From contig JAECYW010000005.1 in the NCBI GenBank assembly GCA_023014335.1, positions 992,001-1,056,000 of the forward strand: a stretch of 64,000 nucleotides of DNA. The letters run 5' to 3'. This document shows, one piece after another, positions 8,738-19,663 of this stretch (its first letter is position 1; each line of letters begins with the position of its first letter). This DNA is from Galerina marginata. Taxonomy: Eukaryota; Basidiomycota; Agaricomycetes; Agaricales; Galerinaceae. The translations under genes and the position numbers were made by a program. Under the pieces are notes generated by a model. That model saw only the letters and a list, made by a program, of their open reading frames with translations. It was not told the origin of the DNA and made no database searches.

Positions 8738-11647
8738 ATGTCGACACTCTCTCGTCGTGTTTTTGTTATACCTCGGCTCAAGAGCTTCGCTGGTTACGAA
8801 GCTTCCCCTGTCATTCTCGATGCCCTCAACTACTTCTTACCGGCCTTCCACGTCGCCTCAACTCGTCTTATCGCCTATGGCCTTCGTCTATTCGAGCTAT
8901 GGTCTCCCAATTCACTTCAAATCGTCTTCTACCCCGGCGTCTCAGATCCGTCCGTCAATGTTGGGCTGAATCTGCCTGCTTCTCATCGTCGATGCGACGG
9001 TCACCTAGGACGGTTCGACCCTACTGTGACCCCTCAACACTACGACCCTAAGCGCCCTTGGCTTGCCTTCATTCGCCGGACTTCGGAAAACCTTCCGGAG
9101 TATCGTTCGATCTTAGCAGTTTGGCAACCGACTACCTATCCAAACCGCGGCAGGATACGCCCGTCCGCCATTGATCAACTCGCTCAACGCGCTTCAGTGC
9201 TTCATAATGCGGCGAACAGCTGTTCTGCGCTTCAGATAACCAGGGAAGACCTATGGAGTAACCGATTGCTAGGACCTTCCCCTGAGGATTACGACGCGCT
9301 GCGCTGCGAGCTATCTTTCGACGACGCGGTTGATAGATACGCCAAGTTACAGAGAGATCTGAAGGAACTATCGGCATGGGCGCGAATGGCGGACTGCATC
9401 ATCCACAGGTCTACCGCTAACGAACCGCCAATGGTCGTCGTGCCTGCGGTGAACGACACGTTCGTTGGCGCTTGGATCAACGGCACGGAAGAGGATGAAG
9501 GGCTTTGGCTCTTAAGCGTCGGGGTACCCTGTTTCATTATTCATGAAGTTGAAGGACCGCAGGACCTGCAGCGCGTCGCGCGGATGAGTCGTCATCACAC
9601 CTTCTGGGCTGATACCCCCGTCGCGCGACTCAAAGACGACGTTAATGCATTCGACTTGGCGGTATATCGTGATGGCGGCGATCTGTCGGACCTGACTGGC
9701 GAGATTGGGCAGCCTTCATGTGCGCCTATCACTCAAGCGTTCTCGAGAGCTCAATCCTCACCGGCCGCGCAAGGTTTCGTTCTAGGACGGTATTCGGACC
9801 CTCGTCCCTCTGCTCCCGTCCCGACTCCCTCTACGGCGCAGAACGTCACGCCTGCCGCTACGGTTGTCCATGGAGTCTCTCCGTTACTAGAGGTTGATGG
9901 CCGCATCATACCACCGGAGGTACAGGCAGCTTCGATGGGGAGATGGTCAAATTGGCAGTATGGAACCGCTAGTACGGGAGATCTTTACCTGCTCCAAGTA
10001 GGGAAGAATAACGTGGACAATCGAGGGAAATTCCTCTACTATGATCGAGTAGAGCGACGATGCCTGCACTTAGACGAAGCCCTCCTTGCTCCTGCGCACT
10101 ACGACGCGGACCCTAAGGTATTTGGATTGCCGGCCCCCGCTCTCAAGTACTTCACGGACAACAATGGGAGACACATTGAACAGAAAGCGTCGCGTTGGGT
10201 CTACCTAAACAGGGAGCCTCACCGGGCTGATGTTCGTCGTGTTTACTTGCCGTCAACGTCGCGTCCGGCCGCCCTTCCGACTCCGATACCTTATGCCTGG
10301 AAGGATACGTTGTTCGATGACGACACGGTGAGCCTCGGTCACAGTGATGGCGAGCAAGCCATGTCAGTGGATGAAACTCCAACGTTCAACGACTCTCGTC
10401 CACCTGCTCTTGCCTCGCAATCACGGGATCCGTCTCCTAGACGAAACATTCCTCCATCCCCACTGCCCAAACGCTCGCATTCTCGCAAAAGGTCTGTCGA
10501 CAGGTCGTACTCCCCTCCCCGACGACGCCCCTCTCCTGTTCCATGGCACAGAGGACGATCTCGCTCACCTCGGCAATCATCTCGTAGACCTTCCTCCCCG
10601 TTCTACGACCGTAGAGGTCCCTCTCCGCCGCGTCGAATGTACTCTCCACCTCGTCGGATGTACTCTCCGCCTCGTCGAACGTACTCCCCCTTTAGGCGTA
10701 GAAGGTCTCCACCGTCCGAGCGACGTCGAGCTCCTGCCCCGGACCGTCGATTAAAACCTCTTCCCGTGCGCCGACGCTCCCCCTCGCTTCGACGTCGTGA
10801 ACCCTTTTCGATCCGGTCTAGATCGCCTTCGCCAGTGAGGCGGCGCTTCCCGCGGCCGCAACAGGAGGTTATTTTCGTCGGGGCACCTTCATCAAGTGCT
10901 GCAGGACCCTCAAGACCGCGAGGATTTCGATCGCGCTCATCTTCGCCTGTCGTTCGCGAAGATGCCGTCTCATCGGGAATAACCCGCTCCTCCTTGCTGG
11001 ATAGACTAGCCCCGTCTTCCCCCAACCAGCCCCTCTTATCGGGACCTGTGTCTATTGGTGGTTTATCGCGTGAGGCTCAAATGCGCATGGACGTAATTTT
11101 CCCTGCCCCATTGGAGACCTCACTACCTGTGCTCAACACCATCAGCCAAGACACTCTCACTAAGTGGCTTGTCATATGGAACCTGCCAACCTCGTTTCTC
11201 TGGATCGATGTTGTCAAGTTCTTTCAGGAGGTTGCTGGTTGGTTGAAACCCAAGCCTGTCATTGTGAAGGTGTGCAGGACCAACCAAAAGGGTGAACAAG
11301 GGTTCTGGCTTTCCTTTCCCAAGGTTGCCGATGCCTCAGCCTTCCGTGGTGCCATTGCCGAACGTAGAACAGCGGACAGCCCATTATTGCATTGTGACTT
11401 TATTCTTGGAGATGAGTTCAGCAGTGCTAGTAGTCGCGCTTCTGACTACTGGACCCCTGCAGGATTCAAGGAGGGCGTTGACCCGACGGTCCCTTTCCCT
11501 CCTCCTACGGAAAAGGAAATGAAGGCTAGGTCTTTGGCTGATCGAATTTCTGAACCGGTTCACTACAAAACTCATAGGAGCCAGAAGAAGAAAAAGAATG
11601 CAAAAGGTCAGCCGAGAAAGGATCCTGCAGACGGGGGGGCACTGTGA
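8738..11647 (+). CDS. Chromovirus ORF3: Arg/Ser-rich protein with RRM-like C-terminal segment, function unknown
   Basis: A 969-codon uninterrupted ORF between the chromodomain stop and the 3' LTR. The frame is open from 8567, but the ATG at 8738 (MSTLSRRVF) gives the cleaner start. Residues 1 to about 540 look globular and match nothing I recognise. Residues about 560-740 are an Arg/Ser/Pro-rich domain with a 21-nt tandem repeat encoding YSPPRRM, much like SR splicing factors. Residues about 810-895 read like an RRM: a WLVIWNLP strand, a helix, then GEQGFWLSFP in the place of RNP1. The tail is Lys-rich (KKKKNAKG). It ends nine bases before the LTR, overlapping the polypurine tract. I think RNA binding is likely; that is an inference. 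Extra ORFs downstream of integrase occur in basidiomycete Gypsy elements. Confidence 0.8.
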   Translation: MSTLSRRVFVIPRLKSFAGYEASPVILDALNYFLPAFHVASTRLIAYGLRLFELWSPNSLQIVFYPGVSDPSVNVGLNLPASHRRCDGHLGRFDPTVTPQHYDPKRPWLAFIRRTSENLPEYRSILAVWQPTTYPNRGRIRPSAIDQLAQRASVLHNAANSCSALQITREDLWSNRLLGPSPEDYDALRCELSFDDAVDRYAKLQRDLKELSAWARMADCIIHRSTANEPPMVVVPAVNDTFVGAWINGTEEDEGLWLLSVGVPCFIIHEVEGPQDLQRVARMSRHHTFWADTPVARLKDDVNAFDLAVYRDGGDLSDLTGEIGQPSCAPITQAFSRAQSSPAAQGFVLGRYSDPRPSAPVPTPSTAQNVTPAATVVHGVSPLLEVDGRIIPPEVQAASMGRWSNWQYGTASTGDLYLLQVGKNNVDNRGKFLYYDRVERRCLHLDEALLAPAHYDADPKVFGLPAPALKYFTDNNGRHIEQKASRWVYLNREPHRADVRRVYLPSTSRPAALPTPIPYAWKDTLFDDDTVSLGHSDGEQAMSVDETPTFNDSRPPALASQSRDPSPRRNIPPSPLPKRSHSRKRSVDRSYSPPRRRPSPVPWHRGRSRSPRQSSRRPSSPFYDRRGPSPPRRMYSPPRRMYSPPRRTYSPFRRRRSPPSERRRAPAPDRRLKPLPVRRRSPSLRRREPFSIRSRSPSPVRRRFPRPQQEVIFVGAPSSSAAGPSRPRGFRSRSSSPVVREDAVSSGITRSSLLDRLAPSSPNQPLLSGPVSIGGLSREAQMRMDVIFPAPLETSLPVLNTISQDTLTKWLVIWNLPTSFLWIDVVKFFQEVAGWLKPKPVIVKVCRTNQKGEQGFWLSFPKVADASAFRGAIAERRTADSPLLHCDFILGDEFSSASSRASDYWTPAGFKEGVDPTVPFPPPTEKEMKARSLADRISEPVHYKTHRSQKKKKNAKGQPRKDPADGGAL
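11631..11642 (+). other. Polypurine tract
   Basis: ACGGGGGGGCAC lies directly before the 3' LTR, the place and composition expected of the plus-strand primer. It overlaps the end of ORF3. Confidence 0.7.
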
Positions 11648-12034
11648 CGCCGATTGGCTCTACTTGACGTCCGCAGGACTGTCCCGGCCCATGCTTTATA
11701 TTACGTTATCATATCATTTCTTGCCGTAGCAGCCGTACATTGTTTACTCGTATTTACCTCGCTTTAGTTTACATGTATTCGCTTGCTACTTGTATAATAT
11801 TATCATCTTGCTCATCGTCCGTCGCGCTCCTCAGAGCGCCGTCCGATCTCTCGTGGGCCCAACCCACTCTCTCTGCTTGAGTCACATACGACTCCCCCCA
11901 TCGAGGGTTATTCGGTCTGTGTGACTCCAGCCTGAGTCAACCGTGAGACGCGTCACAAACGCGTCTCACTCTCTCTCCCTTCCACTACCTCCTCCTCAGC
12001 ACACCGGAGTCTGTATTTGCCGACCAGCGTCACA
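11643..12034 (+). repeat. 3' LTR of the chromovirus
   Basis: A 392-bp copy of the 5' LTR (three differences by eye). It is followed by the target duplication GTACC at 12,035-12,039. Confidence 0.95.
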
Positions 12035-12039
12035 GTACC

Positions 12040-12640
12040 CTTTTATGTCAAATGTTAGTGCTGACGTGACGCTCCAGGCGCAGTGGACATCATGGGTGAA
12101 GGAGAGCATTGCATCTGCGGTGGAGCTATTTGACCGGCCGCCAAACTGGCTGTCGGGGATGAGGTTGTGGCTTCCAGCAAGAAAGGTTAGCCTACGCGCA
12201 ATGGTTTTTTCCAGGATCTTTCCGAGACATTCAAGCAGTGTTATTAGACAGGTATGCTCGTGGGTTGGAGTAGTCGGGTTTGTTGGGTTTCCTCAGAACC
12301 ACCGCTACTGCCTATCGCCACGCTTTTGGGTGGTATCCTGTCTCTATGCATAGCTGTGGTGTACCTGCAGTCTGTTGGGTTTTTCCATGCCCATTCGACT
12401 GCCTGGTATGATATCTGTGAGGGTGCGGGTGCAGTGTTCGCACTCACTCCTGCAATTGCCTCGTCGATCTCTGTTGGCGTGATTGTTGTGAAGATGAGGT
12501 CACCATCGAGGTGGTCCGTGTGGTTGGGCTGGAACTCTGTTTCGAGTTCTGGCGGTGATTGATAGAGCTCGCGCCTAATTGCCTCGCACTTGTCCATGTG
12601 ACTAATTGCTTTGGGTGTTCCTTCGCCAGTGGACATACCG
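12040..12640 (-). pseudogene. LINE reverse transcriptase remnant, 5' part
   Basis: The minus strand reads, across at least one frameshift, as the front of a non-LTR RT. It has an LDGDLIFTTITPTEIDEAI segment and AVVLRKPNKPDYSNPRAY. An IPDSQFGGR segment follows, and then LTFDIKG, which ends at the Gypsy insertion. FDIKG plus YFDFVNH on the other side of the insertion (minus strand from 899) together form RT motif A. The two fragments are thus one element in one orientation. Several frame breaks show it was already decaying. Similarity fades near 12,640. Confidence 0.75.
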
Positions 12641-13470
12641 ACGTACTTTTTTACCTGGCGTTCTGGTGCAGAAAATTTTTTCCACCAATGTTAGAATGAA
12701 GGAAACTGCTTTGAAGGTAATATCTCTCTCGCATATTCTCCTTCTACAGCATTGTGCTGATTTCAATTAATTTACAGCACATAAACACCTCCGCGCCTCT
12801 TACATGCAATCTCGCAGCCGTCATCGCAGCATGTCAGCCTAAAATTCATCGTCCCGGTGACGTCCATAGCATCTCCTTCTCTTGGCCAATGCTTTCCGAT
12901 CGTCGTCCGACCTCTGGACGATGGAATCATCCCCGTTCTCCCAAACTCGTTATCCTGCCGTTTCCACCTGGATTACTTTAACAAACCTCACAAGTTTGTT
13001 TCGCCGATTCTTCTTGATCGTAAGTTTTGTTTTCTCGCTTTATCGCACATTCCCATTTTTGTACCATTCTCTTCGCATCTATCTAGACCATCAACGGCCA
13101 GTTTTTTCCGGTTATCGTCCGACCTCTGGATGGGACTACTCCCTTTCCTGGACCCTTCAAAGCTCAGATACGCGTTGAAGACGATCTTCGCTTCACTTTG
13201 GCCCGTCGTCTTGCTATTCGTACCTGGATTACTTTTACAAACCATGCTTTCAAAGCTACACCATTTATCCCGCAGCTTCTTCATGATCATCTCCTCTCCT
13301 TTGCCCACTGGAACCAATACAAAATGATTCATTTTTTCAAGTCGTTATCATTATGTCACCCTCGTCATCCTCATTCTAAGTATCGCCAAATATCAAACCT
13401 TTTCGCCGGTATGTTCCCTATCCCCACTCCTGATATGACACTGATTCCATATTAGAATTCTTTCACATTT
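12641..13470. other. Non-coding or decayed stretch with a duplicated exon-like unit
   Basis: No intact gene is seen. Two diverged copies of one unit occur, near 12,885-12,985 and 13,095-13,240. Both contain a GTCCGACCTCTGGA core followed about 80-100 bp later by a CCTGGATTACTTT core, so an exon-like piece was probably duplicated. Identity unknown. Confidence 0.35.
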
Positions 13471-13638
13471 AGTCGACATCGATATTCCTAGGATACACTG
13501 GGGCACGTTGGACTGCCAATGCGTCCTTTGCGCAGACTATCGCAGTGAGGAGAACCCTAAAAAATCTTTGTAAGTGTGGTGATGTTGCGTGTTCAGCTAT
13601 GTGCCGTCAGCATAGGTTTTAATACCGACGTATTCAAC

Positions 13639-13938
13639 TCAATGCCCAACTTTGAGGGTGAACATGTCACCCCTCCATGTAATGCGGTCGTCAAGATGAC
13701 AAAGGGCTTGGTTTTCCCCCATGGCCTCGTCGTATCGAAAGAACACATCGAAAACAAAGGGAACATTGTCGGCATCGATAATGGTTATCCTGGTTTTATG
13801 AATTGCAATAGACTCCATTCCCTCAAATACGGTCTTCAGAGAGGGAATACGTTCCGTGGCCGATGAACTTAACGCCGCGATTTTCTCAATCTTCGCCCCT
13901 CCGGAAATTGGAAACAGAAGCCCGTCCAGCATAACCAC
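13639..13938 (-). pseudogene. Possible exon of an unassigned minus-strand gene
   Basis: A 99-residue open frame reading on the minus strand. It has an IDADNVPFVFDVFFRYDE segment and ITWRGDMF near the end, which looks like genuine protein rather than chance. I have an impression of similar short agaricomycete hypothetical proteins but cannot name the family. No start or neighbouring exons could be assigned, so it is probably a fragment. Confidence 0.3.
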
Positions 13939-14461
13939 CTGATTGTCGGATATTCAGTAGTAGTTTGGTGTAAGACAATAGAAAAACCCACCTCGTAATT
14001 TTTTTTCATGTTATTTCTTTGACTGGGAGATTGAACGAGTTGAGGAATTGTTCGAGAAAGAACAAAGACTTTCAAGGCCTCAAGGCCTCAAGATTTGGCA
14101 GCTCGCCATTCATCAAGAACCGATTTTGACCGAGCAGACCGATTTTAAGCACGTGACCTTACGCGTCTCAATTCAGGCATCGCGCGCTCTGTTCAAAGGT
14201 GTTTTCCTCCGGGCACGCAGGAAGTCCAGTTTTGCTTCGAAAAACTTGAAACTCGGCATGAATCTATGTAAGTGAGTCCCAAATAATTTGACTAAAAAAT
14301 ATATTGAAACACTAGGCAGCTACCCAGCTGTATTGCTCAAATTTTACAGAAGCTCTGGCCCACTGCGGCAAGAGGTCCCCATGGCCGGCACACTGAAACA
14401 AGTACCCATTGATACCTTTCAGTTGGTTTGTACATGAGTAATTAAATGCATTCTCTAAAGG

Positions 14462-14867
14462 CAAAGGGGTAAATATGGTCCTGGAATAGAGAAATAGAGG
14501 GATTTTTCGAAATCTTGACCAGAAGAGGAGGACAGGGTGGAGCATAGCTACACCAATTCTCGACCAAATCACTTACTTCTTTTTGTGTTTTGTGCGTAGA
14601 AATATGCTCAAATCGAATCTCTAGAGACGACGGGGTTGCGTCGATTTTCAAGTACTTGAAACGACGATTCTTTGGATTTTGAAGTACAAAATTCGGCAAG
14701 GATGGAGCATAGTTACACCAATTCTTAACCAAATCACTTGAATATTTTTGTGCTGGGTATATGTAAATGTGTTCAAAATAATGTCTCGAAGAGGATAGGG
14801 TTGCGTCGCTTTTTAAGTATTCAAAACGATGGTTTTTCGCAATTTGAAGTAGAAAATTTGGGCCTTG
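14462..14867. repeat. Tandem repeat, period about 165 bp, roughly 2.3 copies
   Basis: TGGAGCATAG is followed by a TACACCAATTCT core at 14,538 and again at 14,703. The downstream cores GGTTGCGTCG and AACGA also recur at the same distance. A partial third unit precedes them. No coding potential is seen. Confidence 0.7.
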
Positions 14868-15394
14868 GTAAATAAATCATATCTGGTTCTTCATTTTTGA
14901 AGGTGGAAACACAAAACTGTATCGTAGGATAAACGCTAGCCTATTTCCTCAAATGAACCTCATAGTGCACGGAACTTATATTAGGACAACTTGAAGGTTT
15001 CTAACTAATACTCGAGTACAATGTATTATGTAAGTACTTACACTGAGGCATGAATCACTTTAGGGAGCCTGGGAAATACCCTCCGAGTTTAGAAATCCCT
15101 GGACAGATTTCTCGACTTTTGGAGGGAAATCCCTGATCGAAGGCTCGCATTATAACTCAGTTAAGTTTTAGTTGGCACACACCTATCGATTGTGAGCCAT
15201 CGAAACATCGAATGTGAGCCCAAGAAAATCCCTGGGCTCCAGAACGCACGGATTTGCTTCCAAGAGCCCTTGGAATGACCAATTTTCCCAAGATTTGACG
15301 GTCGATTCTCAAATTAGAAACATGCACGTGACAGGTGGGGTTTACTTCGTTTCGCTTCATTTCGCTTCATTTCGTTTCGTTTCGCTTCGTCGTT

Positions 15395-15845
15395 CTTCGT
15401 TCACTGCCGACGCATATCTGTTCCTTTTCCGCGATCAGCTCTCACTCGACCCCAGTGAATCTTACATCAGGGCAACTCGTCTAATATTTCACGGTCTTAG
15501 GTGCCAAAATCAAGGCCGCCCGCCCGAGCTTGATGGCTTACGATTTCAGCCCCCTACTCCGTCTCTCCTTGAAGGAGTTCGTTCATGCGATAGCGAAGAT
15601 GGGAGGGAATATTGTCAACCAATTGGAGACGCGGATGGGACATTGTGGTCTAGTAACAACGAATTCTTGAAGCATACTTAGGCTTGATTTTGACGTACGT
15701 ATCTCTGGCACTTCTGTTTCTCGTCTCTTCGCTGACCAGAAAGCCAGGGTTGTTCAACGACCTACTCCATCACTAGACGTCGAAAAACTTGTACCTGAGC
15801 GCTATGCTACTGGACTGCGTCTTTTTTAACGCTGGGCCTAAAAAC
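15395..15845 (+). pseudogene. Unassigned gene fragment
   Basis: Several exon-like pieces read in plus-strand frames. One has FTADAYLFLFRDQLSLDPSESY (15,400-15,500). Another, near 15,700-15,830, contains LDFDVRISGTSVSRLFADQK and ends in LVPERYATGLRLF. They look like protein but I cannot place the family. The spacing and frame changes fit either introns or decay. They could be upstream exons of the PARP-E2 pseudogene further right, but I could not confirm this. Confidence 0.3.
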
Positions 15846-17200
15846 GTGAATTGGCGTTCGGACCATTGGTAAGTGGCCTGTGCTCTGGTGACGGCGACCA
15901 CTCGTCGGGAAAACCAGTCTAAAACACGGTTTTTACAGTGGCATTTATACAGATGGCTTCGAGGTGATCACATTGGCGGACTCTATCCCTCCGCGATCCT
16001 TGATGGCCTAGGATCGTCGGCTTCTGTCCTTCGCTCAGCATCTCTAGTCTTTATTTCGGGATTCCATGGGTCGTATCCGGTTCTGGAGAATAACGCGTCG
16101 TGCACGGGATCGTTGCAACGGCTGGGAGTGTCACTCAAGTTTAAAGTTGGGTTGACCGAGAAACACAAGCAAGGAAACGAGCAAATGCAATAGGTCGTCC
16201 AGAAACACGGGCTCGTCATCCGAGATGTGGAAGAAGAAATTTGGTTCCAAGCCGAACAGGCTCCGCAACGGGCAAAAATATACGAATACCACGAGGACGA
16301 GGACGAAGACGAACCATTGCAGGAGCTTGTCGAGGAAGAAGAGGTCGTTCCCTGGCCTGTTTGATCGCTCCAGTTTGAGCATATCTCTCGAATCCTTGAT
16401 GGACCAGTCCTTTCTCAAGATCGTCATACCCTGGCGGCATTTTAGGCTCGATTAGACCTGCGCAGAGCTGCTTGATGCTGAAGTTGAGAGGTCTCGGAAG
16501 ACAGAGGAATCAATTCTTGTCACGAAAGGAGCCGTGAGTTGTATTGAGATTTTTCAGAAGCGCATAGCTTATGGATCATTCTAGGGAATTTGTCAGGCCG
16601 ATTTGGACGAAAGGAGCTCGGACGCACCACAAACCCTCTGCGTGATCCTAATGATGCCAGCGCTTCAATCTGCCGCTTACCGCGTTTTATTATCTGATTC
16701 GACGCCTGGCTGTGAGCCGTCCCATCTACTCTGGAAGCGAGTGTTGACATGACATTGTTTCTCCAGCATTGTACAAGATATGACATCGTCTACCATAATA
16801 TTCGACTATGAAGCTCTGCGACTCGTATCAATGTTATTCGCTCAACAGAGTGCCTTCGCTTGAGGTGCTTCATTTACCCCTAGTCATGTCATTCTCCGTT
16901 GCTAAACTCCAATGTTAGTACAAGATCGTACACAATCCTCAAATCACCGACCTGCTCGTCTGTCGGCGTCAGAAGGCTCAATGGAAGACACAAGACACAC
17001 TTCCCCTCGGCCTACGCGTCCCAATCGCCACCAGGACTGCGGTTATGCCTGTTGTGGACGTGTATAAACCTGTTCCAGTCCCGCAGCCCGAAACGGAGGT
17101 CCCGAAAGTGCTCTTCCCAGGACCCCGATTAGCTGTGCGAATTTGACGACTTGACGCTGCCACTGGTTCGCTTTTCTATTAGATTTTTTTCTGATGAAGC
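15846..17200. other. Decayed or unassigned stretch
   Basis: Short acidic open segments occur, such as an EDEDEDEPLQELVEEEEVV run near 16,290-16,350, and a PVPVPQPETEVPKVLFPGPR segment near 17,070-17,130. No start, stop or exon chain could be assembled. Confidence 0.3.
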
Positions 17201-17209
17201 TGAGTTTAC

Positions 17210-19045
17210 TTGTACGATGTAGACGAGGCATTCTATTCCGAATCTCATCAACACTATTCCGAAGCTCATCAACACTCTGCCTTCGGTGATTCTCATGTCT
17301 ATCTTTTTTAAAATAAATTGTAATGACCATGTGTGTCTAGATCGAGGACATGAAAAAGAATATGGAGAGGAAGGTGAAGGCTGGAAATTCGAAGATTAAA
17401 GTCTGAGATGTCGACCCCAATGTAGTACATTTTTGTGTTTTATGACCACTTCAATGCTAACTATCGTGTCCAGGGTTGTCGCTTCCTGTAAAGCCCATAT
17501 TGAACTCGTCGAATTGAGCTCGTCGACTCGGAGAGAAGCTGATCAAGAACTTGGGTAGGTTTCATCTGCAGCCACGGTGATCTGGTCTTAAACACGCCTC
17601 CTGACCCAACCCGGAGAAGACAATTTAGGCTTACTGTTGGCACACTGATGCCGAAGCCAAATTCAAGGATGCATTCAAAGTTGCCACTAAAGAAGGCGCT
17701 CATGTCAAGAAATTCTCTGTCATATACGTATGTAAAGGACATCTGATCATTGTTTTTGCACTGATGATATGTTTTCAGACATTCCAAGGGTCGCCTCTGA
17801 AGAAGTGGCATTCGGTATTAGTTGATATAGTGAATACTCGTTGTCGCCGTCTTGTGGTATAGAACGGTTGCCCATGGGCGGAGTTTATGGCGACGGTATG
17901 TCGTGTCATTCTGTATGATTGATTTGTTGGTATTCAAATACCAATGCAGGTGTTTATCTCGCCAAAGATGCCAGAACTTCTTTTTCAAAGCCGTTATCTC
18001 CTAGTAAAAGGAGTCAGAGAAAACGGACGCACTTAAAGTAATCGAAGTCAAGGGAAAGATGCAAACCGTCGTGGTCCCTTTTGTCAAGTTTATTCCTGAT
18101 CACATGTCTGTTGTGGGCGGTAAGGTCGTCCAAATTCCGGATCCATCTTACAAAGTTGAAACGCTCGTCTCCGCACCAAAGGCCAACTTTCTGCATGAGG
18201 ATCTGGATGCACAGGATATAGCCATCTTCGAGGTCGACCGTTCGAAGCTCTCGAAAGCCCCGGCCTCTCAACCTAATCACTACAATCTCGACGACGAAAA
18301 CGACTACTTCGTCCCAGTCGCCTCAAAACGACTGTCCGACGCCAAGGCGGTCGCACCTGTCCAGCGCCAGAAGAACGACTGAAAGCATGATGCCAAATAC
18401 ATCAAACGCCGCTGGAGAACCCGTTTCTTCCTCCATTCCAGTCCTTGTCGTCGGTCGGCGTGGTGATGCAGAGTGGCCAAATCGAAGTTGGTTTTTTTGG
18501 CACTGCTTTTACTTGTATACTACAATGTCCTGACGACCGCGTACACAGGGAAGTAAACTATCTTTGAAATACATTTTCCACCCACGCGCCGCAATCCTTC
18601 AAGATTATCACTCCTTCATCCAGTGGAGTGGTGGACATGTCGCTTGTGGTGCGTTAGTTTCAATTTTCAAAAGCTGTAGGCTCCAATCACTGATCGTCAA
18701 TGTTTCAGGTGGTCCGGTCTCTTTGGAGACGAGCCATGGTAAGATTGTTGAATTTTGTTCCTGCATGAAGATGCTGAAGTCGTCTGCCCGGTCAGGATAG
18801 CCTCCCAGTTACAGGTTTGACCTTTTCCTTCAGTATCAATATGTTGGCTGACACTTTTGTCCGTAGCATTTCTGCTGTTCTGATGCAGATGTGACTCGCT
18901 TTATCGAATCTAGATTCTAGACCAGCTCGTTCGTCAAGTGATTGGAATAGGTATGTTTTTCTGCCTCGAATTCTCGAGACAGGAATTGACAATTTCCCAG
19001 ACCATATGACGTTCATGAATTGCTGACCAAATACAAACGGGCATA
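17210..19045 (+). pseudogene. PARP catalytic domain / E2 ubiquitin-conjugating (UBC) fusion, decayed
   Basis: Ordered pieces match the fungal PARP-UBC fusion family. First comes a helical lead with IEDMKKNMERKVKAG (17,341-17,386) and VASCKAHIELVE. The PARP core follows with FQGSPLKKWHSVL (about 17,783-17,820) and VYGDGVYLAKDAR (about 17,880-17,975, split by an intron). The UBC part then appears as GGHVACG near 18,630, CMKMLKSS near 18,760 and SISAVLMQM near 18,870. It continues as SNLDSRPARSSSDWNR near 18,905 and PYDVHELLTKYKRA near 19,000-19,045. Introns remain, so it is not a retrocopy. Internal stops, frame changes and a missing PARP active-site His (FHGSP expected, FQGSP found) show it is dead. 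Intact relatives would join ADP-ribosylation and ubiquitin transfer; that role is inferred from domains. Confidence 0.72.
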
Positions 19046-19074
19046 ACGAGACCGTAAGGAAATCATATCATACA

Positions 19075-19325
19075 GTATGCGCATCAGTGCGAAGTACATG
19101 CTCGACGTCATCGGAGCCGGCGCCACCGCGACCAGCCAACAAGACTGGTACGAGATATGGAAAGCGTCTCCGGAAGCGAAGCAAGTGCAAGACGAGATTG
19201 AGGCCATCCGTACCGAAGGCCGCAGTCGCCCGTTGAGCTCCGCTCCGAGTTCGCGACTTCGTGGTCATTCCGCACACGGCGTCGACGCAGAATGGAAGGC
19301 AGTCCATGGTGTTGGTCCCTGAACT
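19075..19325 (+). pseudogene. PDR-type ABC transporter fragment
   Basis: A single open segment reads as the stretch after the second nucleotide-binding domain of pleiotropic-drug-resistance ABC transporters. It has AKYMLDVIGAGATATS, then QQDWYEIWKASPEA and an EEI-like EGRSRPLSS tail. Only some 80 residues are present. Neither Walker motifs nor membrane segments flank it. It starts only about 30 bases after the end of the UBC remnant, so the two pieces were joined by rearrangement. Full-length relatives export drugs at the plasma membrane; this scrap cannot. Confidence 0.75.
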
Positions 19326-19663
19326 CTTTCTTCTAGAACACAGTGTCCCAAGAGGTTCTCTTAATAACTTGGATAAATTCAGAAGTGGATCGGATGCCAA
19401 AGGTAGTGAAAGTGAAGATGAAGATCTAGAAGGAACCTGATAACTGGCACTGCCGGTATTTTTTCCCCCAAATTATTTGCCCCAAACATGTACTGGGATT
19501 AATTTTAATTAATCTATAAGTAATGCTTGAAATGAAAGATCTCGTTGAAACTTCTACGTGCTATACTAGTTCGAGGGAGTGGGCTTTGCCGGGCACCGGC
19601 CTCACCGTGCTTATTGAGTGTGTGGGTGTGACTCACTGTGAGGTCACTGTGGTAGTCAGACTG

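Larger units (their letters stand above)
900..12034 (+). mobile_element. Ty3/Gypsy chromovirus LTR retrotransposon with a third ORF
   Basis: This is a complete insertion bounded by 392-bp direct LTRs (900-1291 and 11,643-12,034) that differ at three positions by eye. It is flanked by the perfect 5-bp target duplication GTACC (895-899 and 12,035-12,039). The order is LTR, candidate primer-binding site, long leader, gag, reverse transcriptase, RNase H, integrase with chromodomain, a separate large ORF3, polypurine tract, LTR. RT before integrase plus a C-terminal chromodomain places it among Ty3/Gypsy chromoviruses. It sits in a LINE exactly at RT motif A. The element is defective: protease and the N-terminal half of RT are missing, gag carries a MITE, and pol has a stop and two frameshifts. 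Near-identical LTRs say the insertion is young. Confidence 0.93.
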
